This document shows, piece by piece, positions 1-9,760 of a DNA stretch of 64,000 nt (position 1 is its first letter; every line of letters starts with the position of its first letter). The DNA lies in NCBI RefSeq assembly GCF_905171775.1, contig NC_053501.1:16898254-16962253 (forward strand), in the 5' to 3' direction. The stretch is from Rana temporaria (taxonomy: Eukaryota; Chordata; Amphibia; Anura; Ranidae). The translations under genes and the position numbers were made by a program. The notes beneath the pieces are model-generated. The model made no database searches. It was not told the origin of the DNA and worked only from the letters and a program-made list of their open reading frames with translations.

Positions 1-1578
1 TTCTTCTGAAAAAGTAAAACTTGCTCCACCGATGCCGAACTGGGCAAACAAATAAGGGCCACAAGGGATATTTCCTAGTGCCTTTCCTTGATGATGCACA
101 CTATCTTCATCTGTTTATTCTATCCCACCCTCATGGGCCTCTGTCTCTCAAATAGCATCCAGTGCACCATGGGTATGAATTTTCAGACGGTGAGGGCGTT
201 ATATTAGGTCTACATCTGTCTGGATATGCCCATTAAAGGTGGGGTGGATAGACTTGGTGGTTTTATATAAAAACAGATATAACTCTATTTTTGGCTGACA
301 ATTTTCAGTGGTTGATATATCGGTGGATCCCTACTGAAATGTGTAGAGAGCTTTTACACTTCCAGTAAAGGATGATGCAATATATGCAGTTGAATTAGAT
401 TGCAAGCTGTGTACCTTCAAAGCCCTATTTATTTTTTTAAATATTTGTTGAAAGTGGCAGGAATGGTGGTCCAAGCTCATGGAAGGGATTTAGGTATTGA
501 TGCCAGTTGTTCTAGTAAGGTAGAATTGTGTGGCTTGCTACAAGCTGCCCCTCTGGTTGTTATAGGATTTGACACTGCTTTGCCGCCTGCAATCCTATAT
601 TTGTGGACCTTATGTATGAAAATGGAAAACCACTTGGCACATAACAACCCCCCCCCCCAATCAGCTTTCCTTCATATATATTGTAAGATCTGGACTGTGA
701 AAATAGAAGTTGGGAGCCCATTGCTAATGGTTGCAACTATAACGGGCCCTAAACTTTTTCTCACTATTCAGTAGATAAATTATGAAAACCTTCGTTTTTT
801 TTTATTTTTTTACCCAACATGATATGAATGAATTAATCTGCCAATAATACATTTATCTGACGTGATAACTGCGACATTCTTACAACAGGGGCTTCCAAAC
901 GGCATCTTACAAGATGAGGGGGCAGCTGTTTAGAACGTACGCCATGCGGGTTTGTGATTTTTGGAGTGTCATCATTGCGTCTGCACTAAAAAAAAAAGTA
1001 AATGTTAACTTTTTAGACATGTTTAATGTAAATGCTTGTTCCAGTGCAAAGGATCAGAGGCCTGATTGTACCTGAGTAAAAAAAATGCAAAAAACACCTC
1101 TGACAAGCTGAGCACACAATTTAAAGGGCCTCTTTGTCCAAAACATTTGTTGGGTGCCAGTTCCCCCAGCCTTTTATCTCTTCCTAGTGGAGTTGCATCA
1201 AAAGTTTTAAGTCTGCCTTTTTTGTTTAACACTGGGGAATCCTGTAAAAAGCCTTCAGATCTCAGGACACCCCTGCTAATATTTGATTTAACTACAACTC
1301 GCACTACATCGGCCTGATGGTCAGTGGGAAAATTGTTCCTTTCATATTGATGGGAGAAATGACCCACCTTACAGATGGCTAAAAAGATTGTTTATGCAAG
1401 TGAATATGTAAAAGCAAATGTTCATTGCTTAAGGAAATACTAGTGACTTCTGGAGGAACCCTGGGTAAGAAAGGCTGGTCTAAGTTCTTGTTCGTACAAT
1501 GAAGTGGAAAACTTCAAAAAGAGAATTTTTTTTTTTTTACTACAGATGAAAGAAAAAACTTGTCCCACAAAGACCACA

Positions 1579-1615
<37 letters not shown>

Positions 1616-2541
1616 GTATATTGAACTTGCTGTTTTCCACCAAAAACAGAAATAACAGCTTCAAATGAACAGGCTCTTTAATTTGTGGAATTGCATGACA
1701 GTGATGTCAGGAGGTAAAAGGGCAAATCTGGGCAAATTTAATTTTTTTTTATTTCCCATGCAGTGAGGCTGTGCCCACGTGTCATGAGGTAAAGGCTTGT
1801 GTTGTCTAGAGGTGAACACTGTGCCTATACTCGCCTGATCCTCCAGAAAAACAGCACTTTCCCACGTCCAAAGGTGGACTGTTCCTGACGTCTTCATGTC
1901 CAGAGCTAGACTATGGGTGTGATGACATCAGGAACAGTCGACTGCTGGACAGTGGAGGGGCAGGAGTCGAAGGGTTCGGTCTTGCACTGGAAGGATCGGA
2001 GAATTAGGTGAGTATTTTTCGGTTCTCTGAACCTTTAATGCATTGCATGGTAAAAGAAAAAAAAAATTTGCTCAGGGTTGAGCTTTTGTACACTGCTTTT
2101 CTCACAGGAATATATGAATTCATTCAATTGCTCTTATGAAGATCTGAAAACAGAATGAACGAGCTGTATATTCTATGACCCCGGCACAGCTGGCAGCTCC
2201 CTTGTCTGTACTTTCTTTCTGTAAACCACAGGGTCCCACTCCTGTCTCTGCCTTTCTGTAATTGTGTTGCAATGTGCCATTGACTGACAAGTCTGTGTGC
2301 TCAGTGATTGATGTGTGGGGAGAGTTGAGAGAACAGTGTGAATACAGGAGCAGATTAGCGAGATGCACATATCGATTATCAATCTCCTGAGAGTAGAGTG
2401 TTTTTTGCAGTTTGCCTACAGAACTCCTTCAGCCTGTGTATTGTGACATTTGTCGGTGCTACTTGGGCTCTGCACCTGTATACATGGTCCTTCTAATGGA
2501 TATCTCCTGCACCTAGAACACATTCTTTTCCTTTTAACATA
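1..2541. other. DIO2 3' flank, no gene seen
   Basis: AT-rich non-coding sequence. ORFs here are short and lack recognisable domains. It holds an (AT)n microsatellite (1583-1612) and several T runs. Whether the far 3' UTR of DIO2 reaches this area cannot be told. Confidence 0.6.
1583..1612. repeat. (AT)15 microsatellite
   Basis: An uninterrupted AT dinucleotide run, read directly. Confidence 0.95.
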
Positions 2542-3248
2542 GGCCCAGATCTCAGCATTGTGCCGTCGTATCTATGCGACTGATTCTTAGAATCAGTTAC
2601 GCATAGATATCCATTAGATCCGACAGGTGTAAGTCTCTTACGCCAGTGGTCATCAACCCTGTCCTGCAGGGCCCACTAACAGGCCAGACATATTTTTTTT
2701 GCCCGCTAGGTGGCGCTTCCATCGATTTCCCCGTCGAGTATGCAAATTAGCTAGATACGCGAATTCCCGAACGTACGCGCGGCCGACGCAGTAAAGTTAC
2801 GATGTTTACGTTAGGCTTTTCCCGGCGTAAAGTTGCCCCTGGGTCTATGAGGTGCAGTCAATGTTAAGTATGGCCGTCTTTCCCGCGTCGAAAATTAAAA
2901 AAAATTACGTTGTTTGCGTAAGTCGTCCGTGAATGGTGCTGGACGTAATTTACGTCCACGTCAAAACCAATGACGTCCTTGCGACGTCATTTAGAGCAAT
3001 GCGCGCTGGGATATTTTAGGGACGGTGCATGCGCAGTTCGTTCGGCGCGGGGACGTGCTTCATTTAAATGATACACGCCCCTACCCGCCAAATTTGAATT
3101 CCGCCGGGTGATTTACGTTACGCCGCCGCAACTTTACACGCAAGTGCTTTGTGAATGAAGCACTTGCCTGAAAAACTTGCGGCGGCGTAACGTAAATCAG
3201 ATACGTTACGCCCGCCCAAATTTACGCCCATCTACGAGAATCTGGGCC
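2542..3248. mobile_element. Harbinger-like palindromic MITE, copy A
   Basis: Termini GGCCCAGATCTC and GAGAATCTGGGCC (reversed orientation) are flanked by 3-bp direct repeats ATA (2539-2541, 3249-3251). The 707-bp interior is rich in inverted GGCGTA/TACGCC motifs and folds back on itself. The window has at least four more copies (35402, 38351, 40446, 54625). A 3-bp TSD and GGGCC-type ends suggest the PIF/Harbinger superfamily; this is inferred. Compared with copy 38351, about 50 bp near 2643-2691 has been replaced by unrelated repeat sequence. Confidence 0.75.
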
Positions 3249-3756
3249 ATAGTTTCTAAACCTTACCATCAAACACAAATGCTTTCATAAATATTTTTCT
3301 GTGTCAGATATTTTGCTTTTTGCGTCATTTTTATTTTGTGTTTCCTATCTTTCTTGTGACGTTTCTGGTGATCAGATTGGAGGACAGTTAAAGGATGAGA
3401 GTGCCACAATACTTGAACGTGTCCAGTAAAATGTTATATTTTATGATAAGGGGTCAGAAGATAAAGCCAACACATTTCAGAGGCTCAGAACTCACCCTTC
3501 ATTATGAATGCTGGCAGCGTTTCAAAATAATACTTGACGAACGTTGCACAATATAAGGATAGGGAGATAATGATTCAGGTTGACAGTCTGACACACAATC
3601 TGAATTAATATCTTCCTATCCTTCTATTTTGCAACTGTTGCCTGGTGTTAATTTGATTCAATGCCAACACTTAAGACCTGATGGATTTATGAGCCCCTAA
3701 AATACATTGACTTTATCCCCTGACCTCTATTATAAAAAAAAATGTACTTATTTGTT

Positions 3757-4152
3757 TTAGAGCCCTATTTTTAGCGGTGCTTTACCGTCGGATTTGTGGC
3801 GCTTTTCGGCCACTAGCAGGGCGGTTTTAACACCTGCTAGCATCCAAAAAAGGGTTAAAAAACCACCCACAAAGCGCCACTAAAGCTGCATTTTGACGGC
3901 GGTACTGCCCATTGGTTTCAATGGGCAGGAGCGCATTAGGAGCAGTGAGTTCACCACTCCTAATGCGCGCCAAAGAAGCTGCTGGCAGGACTTTTTCTGA
4001 CGCCCTGCCAGCACACCGCTCCAGTGTGAAAACCCACGGGCTTTCACACTGGAGTGAATGGGGCAGCTGTTTTAGGGCGTTTTTCAGGCGCTATTTTTAA
4101 CGCTATAGCGCTTGCAAAACGCCCCCCCCCCCAGTGTAAAAGGGGTCTTGGG
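3757..4152. repeat. Dispersed repeat with internal inverted arms
   Basis: Ends resemble GAGCCCTATTT and AAAAGGGGTCTT. Inside are repeated GCGCCA/TGGCGC-type and CAGTGTGAAA motifs typical of the short foldback MITEs elsewhere in the window, plus a C9-10 run near 4122-4131. The small ORF at 3912-4100 follows this repeat and is not a gene. Confidence 0.5.
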
Positions 4153-4794
4153 GTGCTCTCACCCTTTTTTCTTCCAGTCAGGGATACCCCAGTTAACTAA
4201 TGGCTGCCTCTAAAACTTGGATTCTAAGTTTTATTTTTTATTCGTAATTTGGGTGCCAGCCTTCTACCAGCAGGTTTTCTGTCAAAGAAGTCATTATATC
4301 AGCATAGTTTGAAGCCATTGCTTATTAAAGTGACCAAGCCAACAATTTACTATGGACTTCACCTTCAGAAGTCTGCATGGATACAGTGACCTTTTCCTTG
4401 CTTTGCCACTTATTTCTTTATTTTTTTCTTTATTTTTTGACTGTCAGTGTATTGTGCTATTCTTTGATGTAGAACAGTGGCAAATTGGGGAAAGGAGGGT
4501 TGATGTCATTGTGTCCGGTAAGATTTGATGCGTCTGAAATGTTGTAGGACCCTTTTATTTATGGCATTTCTTCTGCAAAGGTGCTCCATCATTGGCTTGT
4601 GTAATGGAGCAATACTCCTGAACAGAACAAGATTATCCACTGGGCATTCAAAGCAGAAACCTAGGGCCCAGTGAATGCCCGGGGGCAGGCAAATCCCCAA
4701 CTACAAACTCTGTAACTACAGCCTCACCACTTCTGTAGTAAACTAGGGAAGTACAGTTATCCTGTAATGGAACATAGAGTGCCGCTCAAAAGCT
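4153..4794. other. No gene seen; T-rich
   Basis: AT-rich non-coding DNA with T-rich tracts. On the minus strand these give AATAAA hexamers at 4417, 4429 and 4554, possible 3' ends of DIO2. Confidence 0.5.
4554..4559 (-). terminator. Possible polyadenylation signal AATAAA
   Basis: This is the first AATAAA on the minus strand after the DIO2 stop that I could find, about 1.47 kb downstream. Two more lie at 4417-4422 and 4429-4434. The intervening stretch contains a repeat fragment, so use of this site is uncertain. Confidence 0.25.
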
Positions 4795-5016
4795 AAGAGA
4801 TGATTGGACTCCCTGAGTCGGTGGTGGAAGCCGCTCTAACTGCCGCTAGCAATATTCTTAAGTCCGGCAGGCTGGTTGTACCCAAGTTGATCGATCAGTC
4901 AAATTTTAGTACATTCAGCCTGCCAATTAACGACTCAAATCTCGCCCGACTCCTGCTGAACCAGCCGGGTTTTGAACCGTGTATGGCTGGCCTAAGTCGT
5001 CATGATCCGTTTCTGT
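4795..5016. repeat. Repeat relic
   Basis: The composition and phrase structure (CGATCGATCAG, CCAGCCGGGTTTTGAACCG) differ sharply from the flanks and look like a decayed dispersed repeat. Family not recognised. If DIO2 polyadenylates beyond it, it is part of the 3' UTR. Confidence 0.35.
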
Positions 5017-6030
5017 GAAAGAGTTTGTGTGTAATTCTAGCTGGACAGAGTTTTTGTTGGAGGTGGCCTTATGACTGTAGACTGGTCCGTCACCTATAAA
5101 CAAGGACTGTGCCAGACTATCCAGATTGTACAGTGCTGGGAAGGCTTTTGTTTTGGTGTAGGCCCGCATTAGACCTTTAAAGGAGTGTTAGGGTTTCTTG
5201 TCAGAATCTTGCCTAGAGCATATATCTAATTGGTGCCACAGTTGTCACCGCACAGGCCTAGGTAACCCTTGGGAGGCATATTTATGATAGCATTTATGTT
5301 CCTCTGGGTTTACACATGAAAACATTTACAAGTCATGAGTTAATTCTACTGCAGCTAACATAATTGGAACCTGCAGACTTTTTTTTTTTTCTGCTGGAAG
5401 AGCAGAGGACATCCTTTGTTGAGGTAACTGTGTCATTCCTGGATCTACAGCAACAGACATCCTGCAGAATCATAACACAATAAATAACATGCGCTACACC
5501 TGATCACTGAAAAACTGAAATAAATATGCAACAGAGGGGTTATGTGGACTGCTCGTTCCTCTTCTTACTTGATGTCATCTCCGTACAATGTTTCCCAGGA
5601 AGAGCAGAAGTTCCAACAGCTGTCAGATGTGAGCTCTGTGTCAGCTGCTTTAAGATTTTTGAAACTATTGTGACTTTTCCCTTCTTATATGTATATATTT
5701 TTTTTTTTCTGTGTGGCTCTTCACCGTGCAGCTTTTTACCACACCCTCATCTTCCAAAATTCAGCCTAGATTCTTCTGTGTATTGTTTTTAAAAGGGTGA
5801 AAACACAGCGGTTTGAGGTCTGCCAGAAACAAGGGTCACAGTGAGGATAATTTCACACATCTGGGTTGTGGCTTCTTGCAGTAAACTTTTTGTGGTTATT
5901 TTCCTGCCTTTTGGTCCTTTTTTTTAAAGTTTCCTTCTGAACATCCATAACTTTTAGGTCCTTCTATAGTCCTGTGTATGTACTATAAACAAAAATAGAC
6001 TTGTTTTCTGTCTAATTCCTTCTTCATCCG
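5017..6030 (-). other. DIO2 3' UTR region
   Basis: This sequence follows the DIO2 TAA. It contains the SECIS candidate (5702-5755) and a T-run at 5697-5708 that would be an A-run in the transcript. There is no AATAAA hexamer on the minus strand here. Confidence 0.5.
5702..5755 (-). promoter_or_regulatory. Candidate SECIS element in DIO2 3' UTR
   Basis: On the minus strand, ATGA (5746-5749) is followed by GGGTGTGG, a run of five A residues, an apical stretch, then CCACAC and AGA. GTGTGG pairs with CCACAC, the A-run sits in the upper loop, and ATGA faces a GA, as in a SECIS core. The fit is imperfect: there is a 2x1 mismatch above the tandem G-A pairs and the lower stem is weak (T-rich/A-rich). 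It lies about 0.28 kb past the stop. A SECIS is required for Sec insertion, but the real one could be further downstream. Confidence 0.3.
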
Positions 6031-6603
6031 TTATTTTTCTGTGCCAGTTTGTTCACTTTCTGCTTTTTTTCCAAATGTGAGCTCCAACCATTGCCTTACT
6101 TCCTGGATGTTGTAGAAGAAAGGCCCTTTACCTCCAAGGTACACAATTTTCTGTCTCTGTACGATGCACACTCTTTCAAAGGAGACCCCATAGGCCGCGT
6201 TGGTGTTATTGTCCATGCAGTCTGCAACCACCTGGCACTGTGGGGGGAGGGAATATTGCTCAAGGAATTTGTTGGCAGCAGCACAACGCTCTTCTTGGTT
6301 CCTATGCTTCTTCACTTCATAAGAGGAGATGCCAGGAGCCGCCCAGCCGTCTGAGGGATGAGCCTCATCGATGTAGACCAACAGGAAGTCGGCTACAGCG
6401 GAGAACTCTTCCACCATCTTGCTGAAGGCTGGCAACTGGCTTATAAAGGGAGGTCAGGTGGCTGATCCAAAGTTGACAACAAGAGGGCGCTCTGAGCTGG
6501 CAAAGTCTAAAAGGTGACATGGTGTGCCAGGCTTTCCTGAAGAGCTGTTTTTGTCAGTAACGTGAATAACATTGGAATTTGGAGCATCACCTCCTAGCTT
6601 CAC
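6031..6603 (-). CDS. DIO2: DIO2 coding exon 2 (selenocysteine catalytic domain)
   Basis: This exon encodes residues 75-264 of type 2 deiodinase, the cytosolic thioredoxin-fold catalytic part. It begins right after a TTTAG acceptor with a T-rich tract (rising coordinates, minus strand). The deiodinase signature RPLVVNFGSAT-Sec-PPF spans residues 113-127; Sec is the TGA at 6454-6456. The conserved YIDEAHPSDGW follows (residues 151-161; H156 matches a conserved family histidine), then EVKKH with a second conserved His and the block RVCIVQRQKIVYLGGKGPF. Conventional gene callers start at a TTG seven codons past the TGA and miss the first third of the exon. The frame is otherwise open to a TAA at 6031-6033. 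Total length is 264 residues against 273 in human. The C-terminal tail after WLELTFGKK has no second Sec codon, and the linker around residues 90-103 is shortened. Confidence 0.97.
6454..6456 (-). other. DIO2: Selenocysteine codon TGA in DIO2 active site
   Basis: This in-frame TGA lies exactly at the Sec position of the deiodinase signature (GSAT-U-PPF). Homology continues unbroken on both sides, so it is recoding and not a nonsense mutation. Predicted residue 124. Confidence 0.95.
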
Positions 6604-7647
6604 CTAAAGAGAAATATAAAAAAAAAAAAAGTGTTAACTTACATTTTACAAAATGTAACATGCAGAAATTACTGTGATATTAAATCTTCCTTCCCCCTTT
6701 TTTTTTTTTTTTTTTTTTTTTATTAGTTTTTATTAGTCAAGTTAAATGAGTGTGCATTTTCACTGGTTTTATGTAAATTGTATTGCACTGAGGGCTGACC
6801 TCTAGGAAAATATAAAAAACAATGCAGCTCTGAATTCTATAATACACCACCATGAAAAATGCATTTAACGATGTAAGTGTCTGCATGTGACCTGGAGTCA
6901 GCCTCTTGCAGTCTCTGTACAGCAGGGCTGCAGTGCAGGAGGAAGAAAGCAGTACCAGTAGCCAATGTGCTAGCAAAGCTTTAGAATAGCTGTACCTTTG
7001 TCCCAAGAGAGTATGCATAGAATATGGTATGATATGGAGGCTCCATATACAATTTTCTATACAAAGCATGCTGAAAAGAGGAGAATGTGGTGACAAGAGA
7101 GGAGCTCATCACTGCGCTGTTTCTCCTTTCACTGTGCAATCACAGGCTGAGGTGCGTCTAGGATGACCTGGGTCCAGAAGAAGGTGGTTGAATCTGAGTA
7201 CTCTTAGTGGCAGAAAAAAACTGTCAGGAAAATTAAAATCTGTATTGAAAGTGAAATATTGGAGAAAGGGCTGGTTTCTTCATTTTATCTTTTAAAGGGA
7301 TATTCTTTTTTTGAAAAGAAGTATGAAGTTAATGGAAAAACAAACATACTCACCTAGGTGGATGCTGAATCTGTGGCCTCCGCTTCTGCAGTGATAACTG
7401 AGCGATCAAACACCGCTGATTGCCAAGTTCTTCCCTCCACTCTGAGCTCAGATCCAGCTGCTGGTCCAGGGTTCTAGGGTTACATCCCAGCTATAAAGTC
7501 AGGATCTTTCCCCAGCCTGGACTGGCTGAGTGATGTCAGCTGACAATGGGCTTTAGCCTACTTTCATCTGCAGACAGGCCACATGAGTGCAGAACGAACT
7601 ACACTTGTTATTCTTAGGAGAAGCTTTGGCCACACTTCTCCTTTTTA
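6604..7647. other. Intron 3' end, non-coding
   Basis: It holds the acceptor polypyrimidine tract, a possible branch region (GTTAAC, about 35 nt from the AG) and a T-run of about 30 at 6691-6720. No gene seen. Confidence 0.6.
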
Positions 7648-7850
7648 CAGTGAGGGAAAAAAGTTTTTGATCCCCTGCTGATTTTGTATGTTTGCCCACT
7701 GACAAGGAAATGATCAGTCTATAATTTTAATGGTAGGTTTATTTTAACAGTGAGAGACAGAATAACAAAAATATCCAAAAAAACGCATTTTAAAGAAGTT
7801 CTAAATTGATTTGCATTTTTATAGGGGATCAAATACTTATTTCACTCATC
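7648..7850. mobile_element. Short Tc1-derived MITE
   Basis: CAGTGAGGGAAAAAAG begins after TA, and GGGGATCAAATACTTATTTC lies at the other end as its inverted repeat (28-bp inverted repeat, about 203 bp overall). These are the ends of a well-known vertebrate Tc1-like transposon whose coding centre is missing here, so it is an internally deleted derivative. Confidence 0.75.
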
Positions 7851-8170
7851 AGTGAGATTTCTGGCTCCCAGGTGTCTTCTATACAGGTAATGAGCTGAGA
7901 TTAGGTGAACTCTCTTAAGGCTGGGTTCACACTGGTACGACAAATGCTCCGACATGGGGAGCTCATGTCGCATGACGTGTTTCCCTATAGAAGCCGTCTT
8001 GACTGGTCCGACACAAGTCGGTCTGACTTTGAAAATGCTCCCTGTACTACTTTGGTCCGACTGATCCTACTTCAGCCCATTTAATATCACTAAAGTCAGA
8101 TCAAAGTCGGATCGCTGTCTTGCCTGGTTCAACTTTGGCATGCGACTTGTGCTCTGATAATCCTGAGCGA
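7851..8170. repeat. Fragment of GGTTCACACTGG-type MITE
   Basis: From 7918, AGGCTGGGTTCACACTGG begins a family whose other members occur at 24300, 27347, 40101 and 43865. Here only the left part is clear. The foldback element at 8171 interrupts or abuts it. Confidence 0.5.
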
Positions 8171-9760
8171 AAACTTCACACCACATAGAAAAAGGCATGG
8201 GTTCCCCCTCTAGGAGCATACCAGGCCCTTCGGTCTGGCATGGATCTTAAGGGGAACCCCCATGCCAAAGAAAAAACAGCCTGGGCCCCCCCCCCAAAGT
8301 CCATCCAAGACCCTTATCCGAGCACACAGCACGGCCAGTCAGGAAAAGGGGTGGGGTCGAGCGAGCGCCCCCCCCCCTCCTGAACCGTACCAGGCCGCAT
8401 GCACTCAACATCGGGGGGTGGGTGCTTTGGGGCAGGGGACACCCTGTGCCCCCCACCCCAAAGCACCTTGTCCCCATGTTGATGAGGACAAGGGCCTCTT
8501 CCTGACAACTCTTGCCGTTGGTTATCTGGGTCTGCAGGCGGGGGGCTTATCAGAATCTGGGAGCCCCCTTTAAAAAGGGTGACCACAGATCCTGGCCCCC
8601 TTACCTTATGTGAATGAGTATGGGGTACATTGTATCCATTCACCTGGAAAAAAAGTGTCAAAAATAAAATTCAATACATAGGTTTTTAAAGTAATTTATT
8701 AGACAGCTCCGGGGGTCTCTACCGACTTCTGCCCTCTTCAGCTCTTCTCTGCTCTTTCTGGTTCTTCTACCTCTGTCTTCTGCCGGGTCTCCTCCGCTAT
8801 CTTCTGCTCTTTTGCTAGCTCTTGCCCGGTCTTCTCCGTCTTCTTCCCTTCTTCCGATGTTGACACAACGCTCTCTCCTGCTCTAATGCCCGGTGCGCGG
8901 TATGCCACTACTTATATTGGCATGGGGCGGGGTCACAGAGTTACATCATTTGAAGGCCCCACCCCTTATGACATCACCACCTGGGGAATGATGGGTGGTG
9001 ACTTCATAAGGGGTGGGCCTCCGCTACCCCTGCCCCTGCCAATATAAGTAGTGGCACACCACGCATTAGAGTGGGAGAGAGCAGCATGTCAACATCGGAA
9101 GAAGAGAAGAGGGGAAAAGACTGGGCAAGAGCTAGCAAAAGAGTGGGCAGACGATAGCGGGGGAGACCCGGCAGAACACACCAGACAGAGGGAGAAGATC
9201 CGAAGAGAGTGGAGAAGAGCCGGAGAGGGGAGAATAAATCTAAAGAGACCCCTGGAGCAGCCTAATGATTTTAAAAACGTGTAGTGTGTTTTATTTTTGA
9301 CACTTTTTTTTTTTGCAGGTGTAGGGGTACAATGTACCCCATACTCATGCACTAGGGTGGGGGGCTGGGATCGGGGGGCCCCCTTATTAAAGGGGGCTCC
9401 ATTATTCCAATAAGCCCCCCCGTCCACAGACCCCGACAACCAATGGCCAGGGTTGTCGGGAAGAGGACTTTGTCCTCATCAACATGGGGCCAAAGTGCTT
9501 TGGGATTGGGGGCCGCAGGGCCCACCCCCCCATGTTGAGGGCATGTGGCCTGGTATTCAGCAGAGGGGCACTCACTCGTCCCCACCCCCCTTTCCTGACC
9601 GGCCAGGCTGCGCGCTCGGATAAGTGTCTGGTATGGACTTTGAGGGGACCCCCACACAGTAGGGGTTCCCCTTAAAATCCATACCAGACCGAAGGGTCTG
9701 GTATGCTCTTAGAGGGGGAACCCATGCCATTTTTTTTTTTTTCATTTGGTGTGGAGTTCC
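8171..9760. mobile_element. 1.6-kb foldback (long inverted repeat) element
   Basis: The left arm (8171-8980) is repeated in inverted order by the right arm (about 8994-9760) around a roughly 13-bp centre. Matching landmarks include GGTTCCCCCTCTA.GAGCATACCAG (8199 / inverted near 9700), the CCAAGACCCTTATCCGAGC / CGGATAAGTGTCTGG pair and CACTACTTATATTGGCA (8907) / TGCCAATATAAGTAGTGG (9037). The arms are diverged but alignable throughout. All ORFs in the interval arise from the arms and are not genes. There is no transposase, so the element is non-autonomous. Superfamily not determined. Confidence 0.85.

Noticed and set aside
5950..6028. Alternative SECIS starting at ATGA just after the DIO2 stop
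   Set aside because: A TAGAC/GTCTA hairpin with A residues in the loop exists, but no 3' GA closes the core and the lower stem does not pair.
6049..6354. 101-codon frame antisense to DIO2 exon 2
   Set aside because: Shadow of the coding strand of a well-conserved exon.
6691..6720. T-run as the tail of an inserted minus-strand retroposon
   Set aside because: No recognisable retroposon body or target-site duplication beside it; left as a homopolymer.
8247..9675. Several 70-115-codon frames in GC-rich sequence
   Set aside because: All come from the arms of the foldback element and occur on both strands.
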